Shown in pieces: positions 28,939 through 40,297 of a DNA stretch of 64,000 bases. The DNA comes from Powellomyces hirtus (taxonomy: Eukaryota; Chytridiomycota; Chytridiomycetes; Spizellomycetales; Powellomycetaceae), in the NCBI GenBank assembly GCA_025526995.1, contig JAHLKG010000029.1, positions 1 through 64,000 of the forward strand, read 5' to 3'. Both the position numbers and the translations under genes were made by a program. The notes beneath the pieces were generated by a model. The model searched no databases and had not been told where the DNA came from. It saw only the letters and a program-made list of their open reading frames with translations. Each line of letters opens with the position of its first letter. The stretch's first letter is position 1.

Positions 28939-30186
28939 ATGCCGTCCGCTACTTCCACCAGCCCGTCCTCTTCTTCTCCTTCTTCTTCTGCGACCACCTT
29001 CTCTGCCCACCCGCAGCAGCAGCAGCCCTACGTCGCCCGCCCTTCCGGAAGCGAGGAACGCCAACGCATTTTGCAAAGGCTCCAGCGAGACGCCGCGGCT
29101 TCAGCTACGCGAGCCCGAAAACCCCCTTCCGCCTCATCGTCCCTCACCTGCGACATTTGCTCCACCTCCTTTGATGTCTCAAAGCAAACCCATCATCTGC
29201 AGTCAAAACAGCACCGTCAAAACGTCGCCGGCAAACCTGATAGTAAACAGTCAAAGAAGAAGACCAACGAAGCCGCCGCCGCCGCCGCCGTCAGCGAAAA
29301 GTCATCATGGGAGGACGAGACGGATTGCCTGTTTTGCCTGCGTTCGAGCGACAACCTCCAAGCCAATATCTCGCACATGAAGTCCGCCCACAGCTTCCTC
29401 ATCCCAGACATCGAATACGTCGCTGCGCCAGTCGAACTGATGATCTATTTGAATGCGATCATCGAATCAGGAGCTTGCCTGCACTGTCATTCCCCCGAAG
29501 CGCGGGCAATGAAGAAGGCAGTCACTGCCGTGTCTGATGACGACCACGACAGCGACGAAGATGACGACGAGAACCAATACTTCCGCTTTAGCACGCGAGG
29601 GCCGTTCCAGTCTTCTAGAGATGCACGCAGACACATGATTGCCAAAGGACACTGCAAAGTTTCCTGGGACACCGGAGCGCAGATTGCGATCGACGGCATC
29701 TATGACTACGGTGTGAGCTCTGTTGATGTGGAGAGCGTGGAGAATGCCGAGCATTCGAGCCAACCACCGGAACATCCTGCTCACACGGCTTCTCCCCAAC
29801 ATCTGGCCCCGGCCGTAAGGCCTGTGCCTCCACGACCGCGCAACTCTGCCACGGCCGCCCCCCGGTCAATGCTAGAAAGCAGCCGACACCAGCGCTCCCG
29901 CCTCCCCGCCTCCCTCGTTATTGCCTTGGCGTCCTTGCCGCCAAGGACGCGAAATCGCCTGCAGCGCTGCCGCCGAGCCGAACTCGTCTCTCTCGCCGGC
30001 CTGTCGCCGGGGGAACTGGGGCGTATCGCCAGCAACTTGGACGCCGCAACGCGCATAGACACGGGAATGAGGACCAGGGCTTATGCAGAGGCAGGCGTGC
30101 GCTTCAACGCGCAGAGGAGAGTGGGTGGTCCATCTACAAAACCGAAAGGTGCCATGGGCTTTGGCTTGTACTACTTGAACACGTAG
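28939..30186 (+). CDS. REI1: REI1-like C2H2 zinc-finger protein (cytoplasmic 60S ribosome maturation)
   Basis: The first ATG in frame with the conserved part gives 415 residues, close to the usual length for REI1/ZNF622. After a Ser/Gln-rich start, finger one is C-x2-C-x11-H-x5-H (CDICSTSFDVSKQTHHLQSK, residues 71-92). Then CLFCLRSSDNLQANISHMKS and HSFLIPDIEY, the family's second-finger block, an acidic stretch (DDHDSDEDDDE), and a third finger ending ARRHMIAKGHCKV. REI1 family members recycle factors from pre-60S particles in the cytoplasm. The N-terminal 70 residues and the C-terminal third are not like yeast Rei1, so a divergent paralogue is possible. No introns are visible. Confidence 0.72.
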   Translation: MPSATSTSPSSSSPSSSATTFSAHPQQQQPYVARPSGSEERQRILQRLQRDAAASATRARKPPSASSSLTCDICSTSFDVSKQTHHLQSKQHRQNVAGKPDSKQSKKKTNEAAAAAAVSEKSSWEDETDCLFCLRSSDNLQANISHMKSAHSFLIPDIEYVAAPVELMIYLNAIIESGACLHCHSPEARAMKKAVTAVSDDDHDSDEDDDENQYFRFSTRGPFQSSRDARRHMIAKGHCKVSWDTGAQIAIDGIYDYGVSSVDVESVENAEHSSQPPEHPAHTASPQHLAPAVRPVPPRPRNSATAAPRSMLESSRHQRSRLPASLVIALASLPPRTRNRLQRCRRAELVSLAGLSPGELGRIASNLDAATRIDTGMRTRAYAEAGVRFNAQRRVGGPSTKPKGAMGFGLYYLNT

Positions 30187-31560
30187 CCCTCGTTGATTTG
30201 TTTAAAATATATGTGATTTTGCGTTGAACTGCGTATGACATGGGACGAAGCGGGTATTGTTGATTGGCCGCGCTGGGTAATGCAATGTATCATCATATTA
30301 CGGTATGATAAAGGGTGCCCTTTCGCAGGGTAGGTTTGGGGTGAGAGTCGCCCTCCGTGGTTCCCGGTGGATTAGCGCTTTCCCTCTTCCTTTGGTTCTC
30401 ATCTTGCCCTTCCCTCTCTATACCCCTCTGGCGTGTCTGTTACCCTGCTTCTTCTTTCTCGTTCTGGACCAAAGAGATTGTTGCCGTTGTTTCTTGGCAA
30501 ACATATGGAAGGGATGTAAAGAGAAGGAGAAGCTGGTCGGTGCATATTCTCATCTTTGAAGTCGATCAGGAAATAGGGCATTCAGCAAGCGCAGTGGTCA
30601 AGAAGGGAACGTGGATGATACATCTTGACTCTCCCCTCCCCTGGAGACACATGGGGCCCAAAGAGCATGTGGTGAGCAATTGCCGTGTGCCAATATCAGG
30701 AGTTCTGTTTGCTTGTAAAGAAGATTCCTCATTCGGAGTTCTATTGGAATAGTTGAGACTTGGCCTCAATGTTAGTCCTTACCATGGAACCTACCCTTGG
30801 ATCTTTGCTTGTAAAACATAACTGGCATATCGGTAGTCCACTACTAGAAACTGTGTCATGTGGCTGAAGAAAACATAGATAGAACATTTGTCAAATGAAC
30901 TTCCATCTTTGAGACTTAAGAACTTGTTTACATTCATACATTACCCATTTTTGTGCATTTACTGACAGCTACATAACATCCGCATGCAGAAGGGCACTGT
31001 CACCTCAACAAACACCACACTGGCAGTCTGATTTAGTACTCTCATGAAGCTATCCCAATATCTCTGAAAGGTTATAAGTCCTGAGAACTACGTTCAAATT
31101 CAAATCATTCTTTCTTTGTAAAAAACTTTCAAAATTACAATTCTTTTGTTCTTTTCAACGGCGGATAGAGTACCTTTAGAAGATATCAACATTTTCCAGT
31201 ACTTTTTTGGCAAATGCAGAGGGATGGTCAAATTTCAAAGAGACTGCTTGTGTGGTCTTTGTTGAGGGTTACAGAGCTTTTCTGTGAAAGCAGACAATGA
31301 TGTAGCATTGTTAAATGCAAGAAGATGTAATTATGTAAAAGTATTTCAATGTCTTCAAAGGTATTGAACATCAACATTTGTCAAACAACCGTATTTACCA
31401 TTTTTTTTGCTGACATAATCCATTTCGGATCACAGCATTACTGGTAGGTTAATTACGTGTAACAAGTAAAGATTTTCAGTTACGATCTTATGTAAAGACC
31501 AACATTGAAGATCAGACTGACAGAGTTTATGTGACGCAGTCACTGTGAGTGCGTGTGTCT
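30187..31560. other. Intergenic stretch, no gene recognised
   Basis: About 1.4 kb, becoming AT-rich after 30800, with only short frames that lack recognisable domains. It follows the REI1-like stop codon and precedes the Copia-4 remnant. It may include the Copia-4 3' LTR, but I cannot delimit one. Confidence 0.5.
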
Positions 31561-31942
31561 CACCAGAGTGCTCAATATTCCAATATGCTCCCTCTCCAAG
31601 CAATCAATCTGCAAGGAAGAGAATCTGCACATTTCGGAGCAGCGTTGTTAACATTTGCAATAATGATGTTTTGGTGTTGTCATAGTGCTGAATACATATC
31701 TTTTCACAGTTGTGCTTGAAAGGTGAGACTGGTAAAGGCATTGTGTGCATGTTGGCAACCATTTCAATAGTGGGTAAGTACTCCAAATCTCTCTCCTTGT
31801 TGACATGATTGCAATGAAGTGTTGATAAACATCAACGTGCTTGGTACGGGCGTGATGCAATGGATTTATCACAAGCAAAATTGTAATAATACTAGGTCCG
31901 TTGCCAGAGTCTAGTCTTCTATTCGGGAACTCCCTATCCCTA
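31561..31942 (-). pseudogene. Copia-4 RNase H remnant
   Basis: Minus strand has INPLHHARTKHVDVYQHFIA near 31850, the conserved copia RNase H end, with decayed sequence after it. The rest of the element (RT) is at 38341-40048, beyond Copia-1 copy C. The last 50 bp before copy C are unassigned. Confidence 0.65.
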
Positions 31943-32181
31943 TGTTGGTCTGAGAGTATCTGGGTAGATAGTTGAGGAAGCTTTAGGGTAGTTGACTGAG
32001 CAGAACAACGAAGTAACTTAATCCCGCTCTATTGGAGAAAAAGAGAAAAGTCCCACCGATATATTAAGTATGGAAGGAAAACCACTTATATCGGGGTTGA
32101 TCACGTGGGTTCACGTGATCGCGTAATACGCCCTGCGATGGCGCAGTTGTGACTCGATGAGAGAGTCTGTACGTGCTAACA
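31943..32181 (-). repeat. Copia-1 copy C 3' LTR
   Basis: 239 bp with TGTTGG...CTAACA on the plus strand. Contains the palindromic double E-box. Confidence 0.95.
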
Positions 32182-32297
32182 CCCCCACTCAGACCTCTCA
32201 GTCTGGCAGTGAGAGAGTTTCTCTATCTACTTTTACTACACAGCCCCGCGCACCCCCCCAAACACCCCCATTTATTACATTGTTAAGAATACAAGGA

Positions 32298-32975
32298 ATG
32301 GCTAGGGTACGTCTATGAGATCCGCGCAAATGAGGCGTAAGCTCTAACTATGTGCCGGTGTAGTTGTCAGGTGCGGGCAAAGCGAAGCAGACGGGACCGC
32401 CGGTAACCGCTCCTGCGACGACCACAGCTCCTGCTGTGCCGTCGTCAGTGGTGCCCTCTGCGCCACAGGGAGGCGCACCCGCTGCGGGGTTGTCCCGAGC
32501 GGAGATTCGAACGATGTCGGCAGCGCATGCCCGACAGTTCCACCGTAAGGACCGTCAAGGGGTCCTTGAACGTCACATCGAGCAGGCGAAAGACCGGGTG
32601 AAAGACTGGGCGAGGTCTGGTACGCCTCTGGGTCGCGCACGGGCGACCGGGACGCTTGATGGACTGAGGTCCATACTAGAGGACCGGCGGAGCCGGAAGC
32701 TGGCGGTTGGGAAGGGCAAGGATACGGCCCAGGCGAAGAAGAGGACTGCAGACAAGAAGTCTGCAGTGGAGGTGAAAAGGATGTGGGACATCCTGGAGCG
32801 TGAAGCTCCATATAATGATGAGGAAGAGGAGGAGGAGGAGGGGGCAGCCGAGGAGTTGGAGGGACCATCGGGTTCTTCAAGCCGACGCTCACCCTCAAGC
32901 GATGAGGATGGTGGAGGAGGGGCAGGCCCATCCTCCTTGGGGGGCATTGCTTCGGGTTCCGCAATTGCGGGGTAG
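32298..32975 (+). CDS. Antisense spliced ORF of Copia-1, copy C
   Basis: Exon 1 32298-32306 (ATG GCT AGG), intron 32307-32363 (57 nt, same donor, branch-like and acceptor motifs as the other copies), exon 2 32364-32975. A 12-bp in-frame deletion near the start of exon 2 removes four codons relative to copy B, leaving both the antisense and the overlapping sense frame open. Otherwise it differs from copy B at only a handful of codons. Confidence 0.55.
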
Positions 32976-35900
32976 ATGCCGAGGTAAGCCCAAGGTGTGA
33001 GTAATTCTCCTGACATTCAGCGAGTAACACTTGAGCTCGATGTGCTTCCGTAGACGCGCCCTCATTGCGTATCCTTTCATCAAATATATGAGTCCCATTC
33101 GTAATCCTCAGGACAGTGTACTTATGTTTCACAGTGGGAAAAGGCTTCGTAAAAATGTCCGCCAGTTAATCGTCCGTATTGGTGTCGATGATTTCGATAA
33201 TTTGCTTCGCAAACGAATCGCGTATAGCGTGGTACCGAACGTCAATGTGTTTGGTGCGTTGGTTGATAGCCTTAGACTGAATCAAGGCCCCGGCGCTCTG
33301 ATTATCGACATGTAGAGGGACCGGTCGAGATTTGTAATCCGGTTGAGGTCCCAAAACTTCCGCCAAGAGTTGGCGTAGCCATTTGGCTTCGTTGTGGCCA
33401 GTATTTGCAGCTATATACTCCGCTTCGGTCGTACTTTGGGCGGTGCACTTCTGCTTGCTGCTTTTCCACAGAACAGGAAACCCATTGTAAAGGGCCAAGA
33501 TACCTGTAGTGGACGTCCGGTCGGTGAGTTCTCCTGCATAGTCCGCATCCGTGTATACGCGTAGGCCACGCGGATCATTTCTTTCAGATGCAAACTTGAG
33601 GGCATAATCGCGGGTACCCTTCAAATAGCGGAAAATGCGCTTAACATTGTTCCAGTCGGAGTTGGTAGGTGCGGCGACGCGGCGCGCAACGTAACCGACT
33701 GCAGTGGCGATATCCCATCGCCATGTGATGGAGGCCCAAGTGAGGACCCCCACTGCTTCCTGATACATTTTCAGATTCGTGAATGGGGTCAAATCCTCCG
33801 GTTGTTGGTTACGCGCTGACACGGCGTACGGAGTGGAGACAGGATGGCAGTCGCTCATGCCAAATTGTGCAAGAGCTTCGTCGATGTACTTGACATTTGA
33901 GATTTCGAGAGTACGAACAGGAGAGTCGAAGTCATATTTGTAGACGAGACCAAGGTGACTGGTTACGCGGCCTTGTTCCGTAAACTTGAACTTCGAATGT
34001 AGCTCCATTTTGCTGTTCGCCAGAATCTCCTGATCCTTCGCTGCAATCAGCAGGTCGTCGACGAAGACCATAATAAGGACCAAATTGTCGTTCGACGGAG
34101 GTGTACGGTCATCTGTCGCGTACTTGAAAAAGATACACGGGCATACAGAAACCGGTTCGTAGCCGAGCTTTAACAGTGCAGTCTTCAAGGTCTCGTACCA
34201 AAGAAGAGGTGATTGCTTCAGGCCGTAGAGAGCTTTCAGTAGCTTCAGGACCCATTCGCCTTTGGGGTGATCCGGATCTTCGAATCCCTCAAACTGCTCG
34301 ATATAGATATCCTTATCAATATCGCTGTTAAGGAAGGCGGTAACAGCGTCCATACTGTGGATGTCCAGCCCGTGCTGAACACAATATGCCAAGAAGAGGC
34401 GTAGCGCTGTGAATGGTAGCGTCGGTGAGTATGTATCACCAAAGTCGTGGCCGGGTTGTTGAGAGAAGCCTTGAGCCACTGCTCTGGCTTTGAACTTGTT
34501 AAAGGTGCCATCGGGATTGACCTTCGTTCGAAAGACCCATGTTGTTCCGATCACGCGCTTGTTATGTGGACGCTTCGTGAGTTCCCATGTACCGTTATCG
34601 ACCAGGGATTGGTACTCAATGCGTGCAGCCTTGAGAAATTTCTCCTTCTGAGGGGTTTTCATCGCTTGCTTCCATGTCATGGCGTCTTCGTTGATCGTTG
34701 CTTGAGTCCGCGCGCGGGCAGCGTATGCAGCAATGGGGTCATTTCGTCGTGTGCCAACATCGTACGCGGCCACTCGATTCTCCCAGTCATCCAATGCTGT
34801 AGTATCGAGTAATGAGAGTCGGGACTCCCAGGTAGGTTCTTGATATCCCTCCCACTTAACCAAGTACTCTTTCTTGTGCACCTTACTGCGGCGCTCGTCG
34901 ATAATCGCCTCCACGGCGTATTCGACGTCATCCTCCTGACTCTCCTCATCTAGGAGGTCAAGATGTGCTGGATCCTGCTGATATTTGGGTTCGAGTCCCA
35001 AGTCTTCTTTGAAGATCACGTCTCGTGACACTTCGACCTTGTCAGTGATAGGATCCCAAACCAGATACCCCTTGGTACCTGAGGGTTGAGCATAGCCTAC
35101 CAAGTAAGCCTTCTTTGCTCGATTTCCCATTTTATCGCGTCCTTTGCTTGTTAGAACGGAATACGTCACGCAACCGATACGCCAAAGATGGGCGACATCA
35201 GGACGCCGGCCAAACAGTATTTCATGCGGCGTCTTCTTGTTGATGCGGTTGTACGTAAGGGAGTAGATGTATCCAGCCGCTATCAGTAAAGCAGGCCAGA
35301 ATCTTTGGGGTAGTTTCGTATCCGCGAAGGTGGCGCGGACCCTGTCCAGCGCCGTGCGATGCCATCGTTCGGCAATCCCGTTTTGCTGACTCGAATAGGC
35401 CGCGGACTTTTGGTGAGTGATACCATTCTTCAATAGGTACTCTAGAACCTCGCCAAAGTATTCGGTGCCTCGATCCATACGTAGAATCTTGATTTGTCGG
35501 TCAGTCTGTTTCTCAATCCAAGCCTTGTAGATGAGAAACTTGTCGAGTATGACTGCTGAGTCTTTTGAAGGAATAGGGAAAACAGTCACGTATCTGGATG
35601 TGTGTTCAATGAACTCCAGCAAATAGCGTGATCCTTCATAACCAGGGATGCGAAATGGTCCTTGTAGGTCTGAATGAATCAGCTCACAGATCTCTCTGGC
35701 TTCAACAGTACCAAGGGAGAATGGAAGACGAGCGGCTTTTCCTAGCACGCAGGCTTCACAATCTTTGAAGTCGCTTAGATCCCCCACTACGGACCAACCA
35801 TCCGTAACCGATGCCATCTTCTCCAGGACGTGTTTGCCAACGTGTCCAAGACGAGCATGAGCGAGTGTAGGAGAGACTTCGACAGTGCATGCTTCTGAAT

Positions 35901-37863
35901 CTGACCACAGACTTTCAGACAGCAGCGTACCTTGCAGGTAATATGCATTGCTGCGGCGTACGCCTTTGGCGATATCTTTGCCGTCTCGCGTGAAAATGAC
36001 GTCTCCATTCGACTTGAAGAGCACGTCAACGCCTTGATCGTTGCATTTTGCTACCGATACGAGATCTCGTCGTAGTCCTGGCACATGCAAGACTCCGCCC
36101 AACTCGAGCGGATTCGGATAGTCGTTAACTTCTACACGTACCGTACCTCGAACTGTAGAGGGTAGTGATGTTTTGTCAGCAAGCATAACAGCTCTGACAT
36201 CACTGTACACGGTTGAGTGATCCAAGGTCGCTTTGTGAGGTGTCATGTGGTCCGTAGCGCCAGAGTCGATGAGGGCTTCATACGGTTGTTCTTGGCGGAC
36301 CCAGACGTGTAATGCTTCCACAGCATTTGTGCTAACAGCACCATCAGACGACTGCTTCGTCTTGTTCTTCTCCATCTCGGATTTGAACTTCTTTAACACT
36401 TCGCACTCCTGTGTTCGGTGTTTAGGGTCTCCACAGGCCCAACAACCCGACTTTTGGGTTTGGCCTTTGTTTGATGGAGTAGATTCCTTGTCCTTCTTGC
36501 CGTTCGTTGACTTCTCCCCGTGGTTCTTGCCACCCTTTTGTTTCTTAGAGGCGTCAGTGTGTGCGGCACCTGGTCGCGTATCCGTTAAGGTCCCGCTAGG
36601 CTTCTTAGCCATGTTGGCGGCGATCCTGGATGCAGCGGCCTGTAAACTGCTCAAATCAGTTATGTTTTCTTCATTAGCCTGAACCAAGGCCGCAAGGTCT
36701 GGTGTTAGCGCGTTGATGAAGTAATCCTGAAGGACGTAATCCGGTGTTTTCGGCAGAGAAAATGCCAGCATGTTAAACTGAGTGATGTACTCATCCATGC
36801 GGCCTTTGGGATGCAATTCCCGTAATTCCTGCAGCGAATCCCTAGTGTGGTTTCGTGGCGCGAACCGCGCCAGAAGGGCGGACCTAAGACCGGTGTTGGT
36901 TCTGCCTGAATCAACGTCTTCAAAGTCATGCCACATCGTAATTGTGTTCCTTTTATTTGGTGAGAGCGACTGCCACCAAGTGTATGCCCATCCTGTGAGT
37001 TTCGTAGCCACAAAATCCACGAGAAACTCGGGCGGAACCATTTCGTACTTCACAACTGTCTCGATCTTGTCGATGAACGTTCAAAGTTTGACCATATTGG
37101 CTTCCCCGTTGTAAGATCCAATATCTTTCAGCGTTCCATCCACGAAAGCCTTCGCACCTTGACTGTCGACGATTTTGGTCGTCACGCTGTGTATGCTCGA
37201 TGTCGGTGATGTAGGGCGGCGTTCAAATGGAGAACGTTGGTATTCCTGTTGAGCTCCAATCTCCTGATTGTACTCTGTCCACGGTGCAGCGAACCCGTCG
37301 TTGCGAGTGGGTGATGGTGTGCGTACGCGCCGTTGCGCCGTACGTACCTGAGGGTTGACCGGGATGTTTATATCCTGATCCATGCGCCATTTCATTTGGA
37401 GCATTTCCATAAGTTGGGCTAGAGAATTCTCAAGCCGATCTATCCTATCCACGTCCGCCTCACGCGGGCGGACATGCACGGTGTTCGCTGATTCCCCACT
37501 TGGGAATGCCGCTGGAGTACTGTAGTTGATCGTTTTGTGATCATCTGTACTGCTTGATAGGGGACGGGTATCGACCTTGCCATTGCGTCGGTCGATGTTT
37601 CGGGTACGCCCTTCCAATGCGTCGTCGCCCTCGTTGGCGTTGACGCTCAAAGGCGTTGGCTCTGCCGGTGTATCGTTACCGGCAGATTTCCCTCCATTGT
37701 CGGGTGATGTCCATTTACCAGGCACTCGTGCGCTCCTCTTAGCGGCACGTTCTACGGTTCGTTGTAGCGTATTGGACCCTGGAGTCTGCCGACCGGTTAG
37801 GCGTCTTAACATACTACGAGTGTACCGGGGGCTCGTTTCGTTGCCTACCATTTCAGAGCTCAT
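32344..37863 (-). pseudogene. Copia-1 copy C Gag-Pol polyprotein, two in-frame stops
   Basis: One continuous frame from the ATG at 37863, which lies inside the primer-binding site, interrupted only by TGA at 37081-37083 in Gag and TAA at 33166-33168 (CAA to TAA) in RNase H. Between them is a 1295-codon open stretch: Ty3-like Gag domain (VATKLTGWAYTWWQSLSP), Lys-rich linker, knuckle CWACGDPKHRTQEC, protease DSGATDHM, integrase zinc finger (HARLGHVGKH, CEACVLGK), catalytic HSDLQGPF, RMDRGTEY, NGIAERWHR, chromodomain, RT with FVDDLLIA, RNase H DADYAGEL. The tail from about 32344 to 33000 overlaps the antisense ORF. Confidence 0.93.
34774..34923 (-). other. Chromodomain in the Copia-1 polyprotein (copy C)
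   Basis: Same sequence as in copy B (EYAVEAIIDERRS, EYLVKWEGYQEPTWE), in an otherwise open frame directly after the integrase C-terminal region. Confidence 0.9.
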
Positions 37864-37867
37864 AACC
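37854..37867 (-). other. Copia-1 primer-binding site containing the gag ATG
   Basis: Minus strand GGTTATGAGCTCTG after the LTR, one mismatch to the anticodon arm of initiator tRNA-Met. The ATG within it (37861-37863) opens the Gag frame; the next in-frame ATG is four codons on. Copies B and D have GGTTATGAGCCCTG at the same place. Confidence 0.8.
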
Positions 37868-38106
37868 TGTTGGTCTGAGAGTATCTGGGTAGATAGTTGA
37901 GGAAGCTTTAGGGTAGTTGACTGAGCAAAACAACGAAGTAACTTAATCCCGCTCTATTGGAGAAAAAGAGAAAAGTCCCACCAATATATTAAGTATGGAA
38001 GTAAAACCACTTATATCGGAGTTGATCACGTGGGTTCACGTGATCGCGTAATACGCCCTGCGATGGCGCAGTTGTGACTCGATGACAGAGTCTGTACGTG
38101 CTAACA
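37868..38106 (-). repeat. Copia-1 copy C 5' LTR
   Basis: 239 bp, five differences from 31943-32181 by eye. Confidence 0.95.
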
Positions 38107-38111
38107 CCCTA

Positions 38112-38340
38112 ATTCTACTGCAAGATCTCTAAGTCTTGAATACGCTCTTGTCAAAGTATTCCTACTTTTCTTCTGGAACGCGGGACAGTCCCGGTCATGT
38201 GATGGCCATCCGTAGCCATTTCTAAGGTCTAGTACCCTTCGAGATGCTGACGCTAGCATCCATCTCGGGCGGGGCTCCTCCCGACGTGTGTCTAAGCTTA
38301 GGCTGGCAAGCCATGCCTCATTATAAAAATGCATGACTGG
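38112..38340. other. Unassigned GC-rich segment next to Copia-1 copy C
   Basis: No gene recognised. It differs in composition from the AT-rich Copia-4 sequence beyond 38340 and may continue into 31890-31937, meaning copy C may have inserted into a small repeat that itself sat in Copia-4. Confidence 0.3.
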
Positions 38341-39226
38341 TTATCTTTATAGAGAGTTGTAGGTCATGCATTTTCATTGAGATATTTGAAGATAGCAAGT
38401 TTTGTGAAAGTGGAGTATCTTGAAGTTCAGGTGATGGAGCCCGCATTTCCAATGTAGAAAAGGTAGTTGGTAATCAACCATTGATTGATGGCGTTTTTTC
38501 CCTAATGGGCGTTGCTAACTCTGAGAAGAGTAATGTTATTGCCGCCAGAGCAAAGGCTGTAGGCAGATATTCCCTTAAATGGCAAAAGATGCATTTTGCA
38601 CCCTGCAAATGTTAATGTGAAGGATGGTTTGCCAGGTAGGAAAGAATGCTGATGGCTATGGCAATGTTTGGGAACGTGCAAATTATCAGTTACATGAGAG
38701 ACCCAACAATTTTGCAATATTCTTTTTCTTGTGAGTTTGTTGATGTCTTTTTGATGTTATAGGGTTCAAGTTTGATTTCGTCTATTGAGGTGCTGAAGAG
38801 CTTGCAATCTTGCATATCAAAGTATCAAGGATGTCAATGCTGAATCCTCATTTTAAGGAAGTGGTTAACCTTGCCTAAACTGGCCATAGTGAACTTGTTA
38901 TGCAGGAATGCCTTGATCAACAAGATTTTCAATTTGGGCTTTGCAAAAAGGAGTAAATTGTTAATGTAAATGGAGATGTACTGCAATGAGTCACTTTTGG
39001 GGAGAGTTCTGATGTAAACACCGTTGTTATTTGCAAGGTGCTCAAATCTTAAAGAGGTCAATTTCTTGTGAAGTATGGAGTTTCACTCACACGGAGCTTG
39101 TATCAAACTGTAAAAGGCCTTTTGGAGTTGAAGGATGGTTACGGCAGCGAAGCCAGAGCCTTTGAGAGCATAGATGGAATGATTTCAAGAATGAGCCTAT
39201 TCACAAATGCAGTAACGGAATCCATC
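38341..39226 (-). pseudogene. Copia-4 RT and RNase H start, heavily decayed
   Basis: Minus strand shows a decayed palm (LQYISIYINNLLLFAKP near 38970, YVDD altered to YINN), FLKMRIQ, and then the RT/RH linker (VGSLM, ILSYLANHPSH, HLQGAKCIF). On the high side LQQMDSVTAFVN precedes the solo LTR. Many stops and no intact frame. Confidence 0.7.
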
Positions 39227-39645
39227 TGTTGAAGTCTGTATCTCTGCCTGTAGGTGCCCGATCCCCAGACAATGGGTGGCATTGAATAGCTCCGTTGTGT
39301 GGCAGCCAACAAGCCTTGTGTGAGTTAGATGATGCCAAAGTTGACCAAGTTGTGGCAGGATTCATCCTGAGGCTGTTTTGTTGGAGCTGAGCCACTGCAA
39401 CGGATCTTGGCAATGCTCAGAACAGCCTCAAAGCGCCAACAAAGAACTCAGCATTGCTTGGAACTGCTCAACCAGGGTCTGCCAAGACCAAGCACAGCCA
39501 TGCCAAGGGACTTGGCATTCTTGGCAGTGTACCGATTCTCTCCTATAAAAGGCCAGTGAGCCCTGGCCCCTCCCCATCAAATAATAAGACAGGTTCCACA
39601 TACAAGCAACACATTGCAGAGCTTCCTGATCATACCTATTCAACA
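39227..39645 (+). repeat. Solo LTR of the Copia-3 family
   Basis: 419 bp from TGTTGAAGTC to ATTCAACA, flanked by a perfect CCATC duplication (39222-39226 and 39646-39650), sitting inside the Copia-4 RT reading. It matches the Copia-3 LTR at 48407-48821 in inverted orientation. It has a TATA-like CCTATAAAAG near 39542. Confidence 0.9.
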
Positions 39646-39650
39646 CCATC

Positions 39651-40048
39651 TGATGGCATTTCAGATGAAGGTTGGCAGCAAGCATGAGAAGGACGTGTTG
39701 GATTGCAATCTTGGCAACGAGAGTGTCAGTTTAGTTATATCTGATACTGTTACAATGTTCAAAACCTTTCATAACAAGCAGGGCACTGTAATATTGAGGT
39801 TTTCTACTCAAATCTCACTTAATCATGAATTCCCATTTAGTTCAGATGGGTTTTTGATTGTAAGGTAAAGGTTTGGGGTGAATGACTTCCTATGTTTCAT
39901 TAGTCTGAAAAAACTTCAACTCAGCATGTATGGCCTAGGTCCACTTTGGTGCATTGTCTAATGGCAGCAGTTGTGTGTATATTTGAGGTTTTTCAGTACT
40001 TGTGGCAAAAAGAGCTATTGCCATCTTCTTGTTGATATATGTTGCAAA
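39651..40048 (-). pseudogene. Copia-4 RT, N-terminal fragment
   Basis: Minus strand resembles copia RT fingers: AIHAELKFFQTN, PKPLPYNQKPI, TKWEFMIK, LLVMKGFEH, LAANLHLKCHQM, with stops between. It continues across the solo LTR into QMDSVTAF at 39226. The high end adjoins a chromodomain-like remnant near Copia-1 copy D. Confidence 0.65.
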
Positions 40049-40053
40049 GACTG

Positions 40054-40293
40054 TGTTAGCGTGTACAGACTCTGTCATCGAGTCACGACTGCGCCATTGC
40101 AGGGCGTATCACGCGATCACGTGAACCCACGTGATCAACTCCGATATAAGTAGTTTTCCTTCCATACTTAATATATTGGTGGGACTTTTCTCTTTTTCTC
40201 CAACAGAGCGGGATTAAGTTACTTGGTTCTTTTGCTCAGTCAACTACCCTGAAAGCTTCCTCAACTATCTACCCAGATACTCTCAGACCAACA
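40054..40293 (+). repeat. Copia-1 copy D 5' LTR
   Basis: 240 bp, TGTTAGCGTG to CCAACA, followed by the GGTTATGAGCCCTG primer-binding site (40294-40307). Contains the double E-box near 40114. Confidence 0.95.
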
Positions 40294-40297
40294 GGTT

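Larger units (their letters stand above)
31943..38106 (-). mobile_element. Copia-1 copy C, nearly intact
   Basis: 239-bp LTRs at 31943-32181 and 37868-38106 (five differences by eye), 5-bp duplication CCCTA (31938-31942 and 38107-38111), primer-binding site at 37854-37867, full polyprotein with only two in-frame stops, and the antisense ORF. The best-preserved Copia-1 copy in the window. Confidence 0.97.

Noticed and set aside
37854..37867. Match to initiator tRNA as a tRNA gene
   Set aside because: Only the anticodon-arm complement is present, always next to an LTR. It is a primer-binding site.
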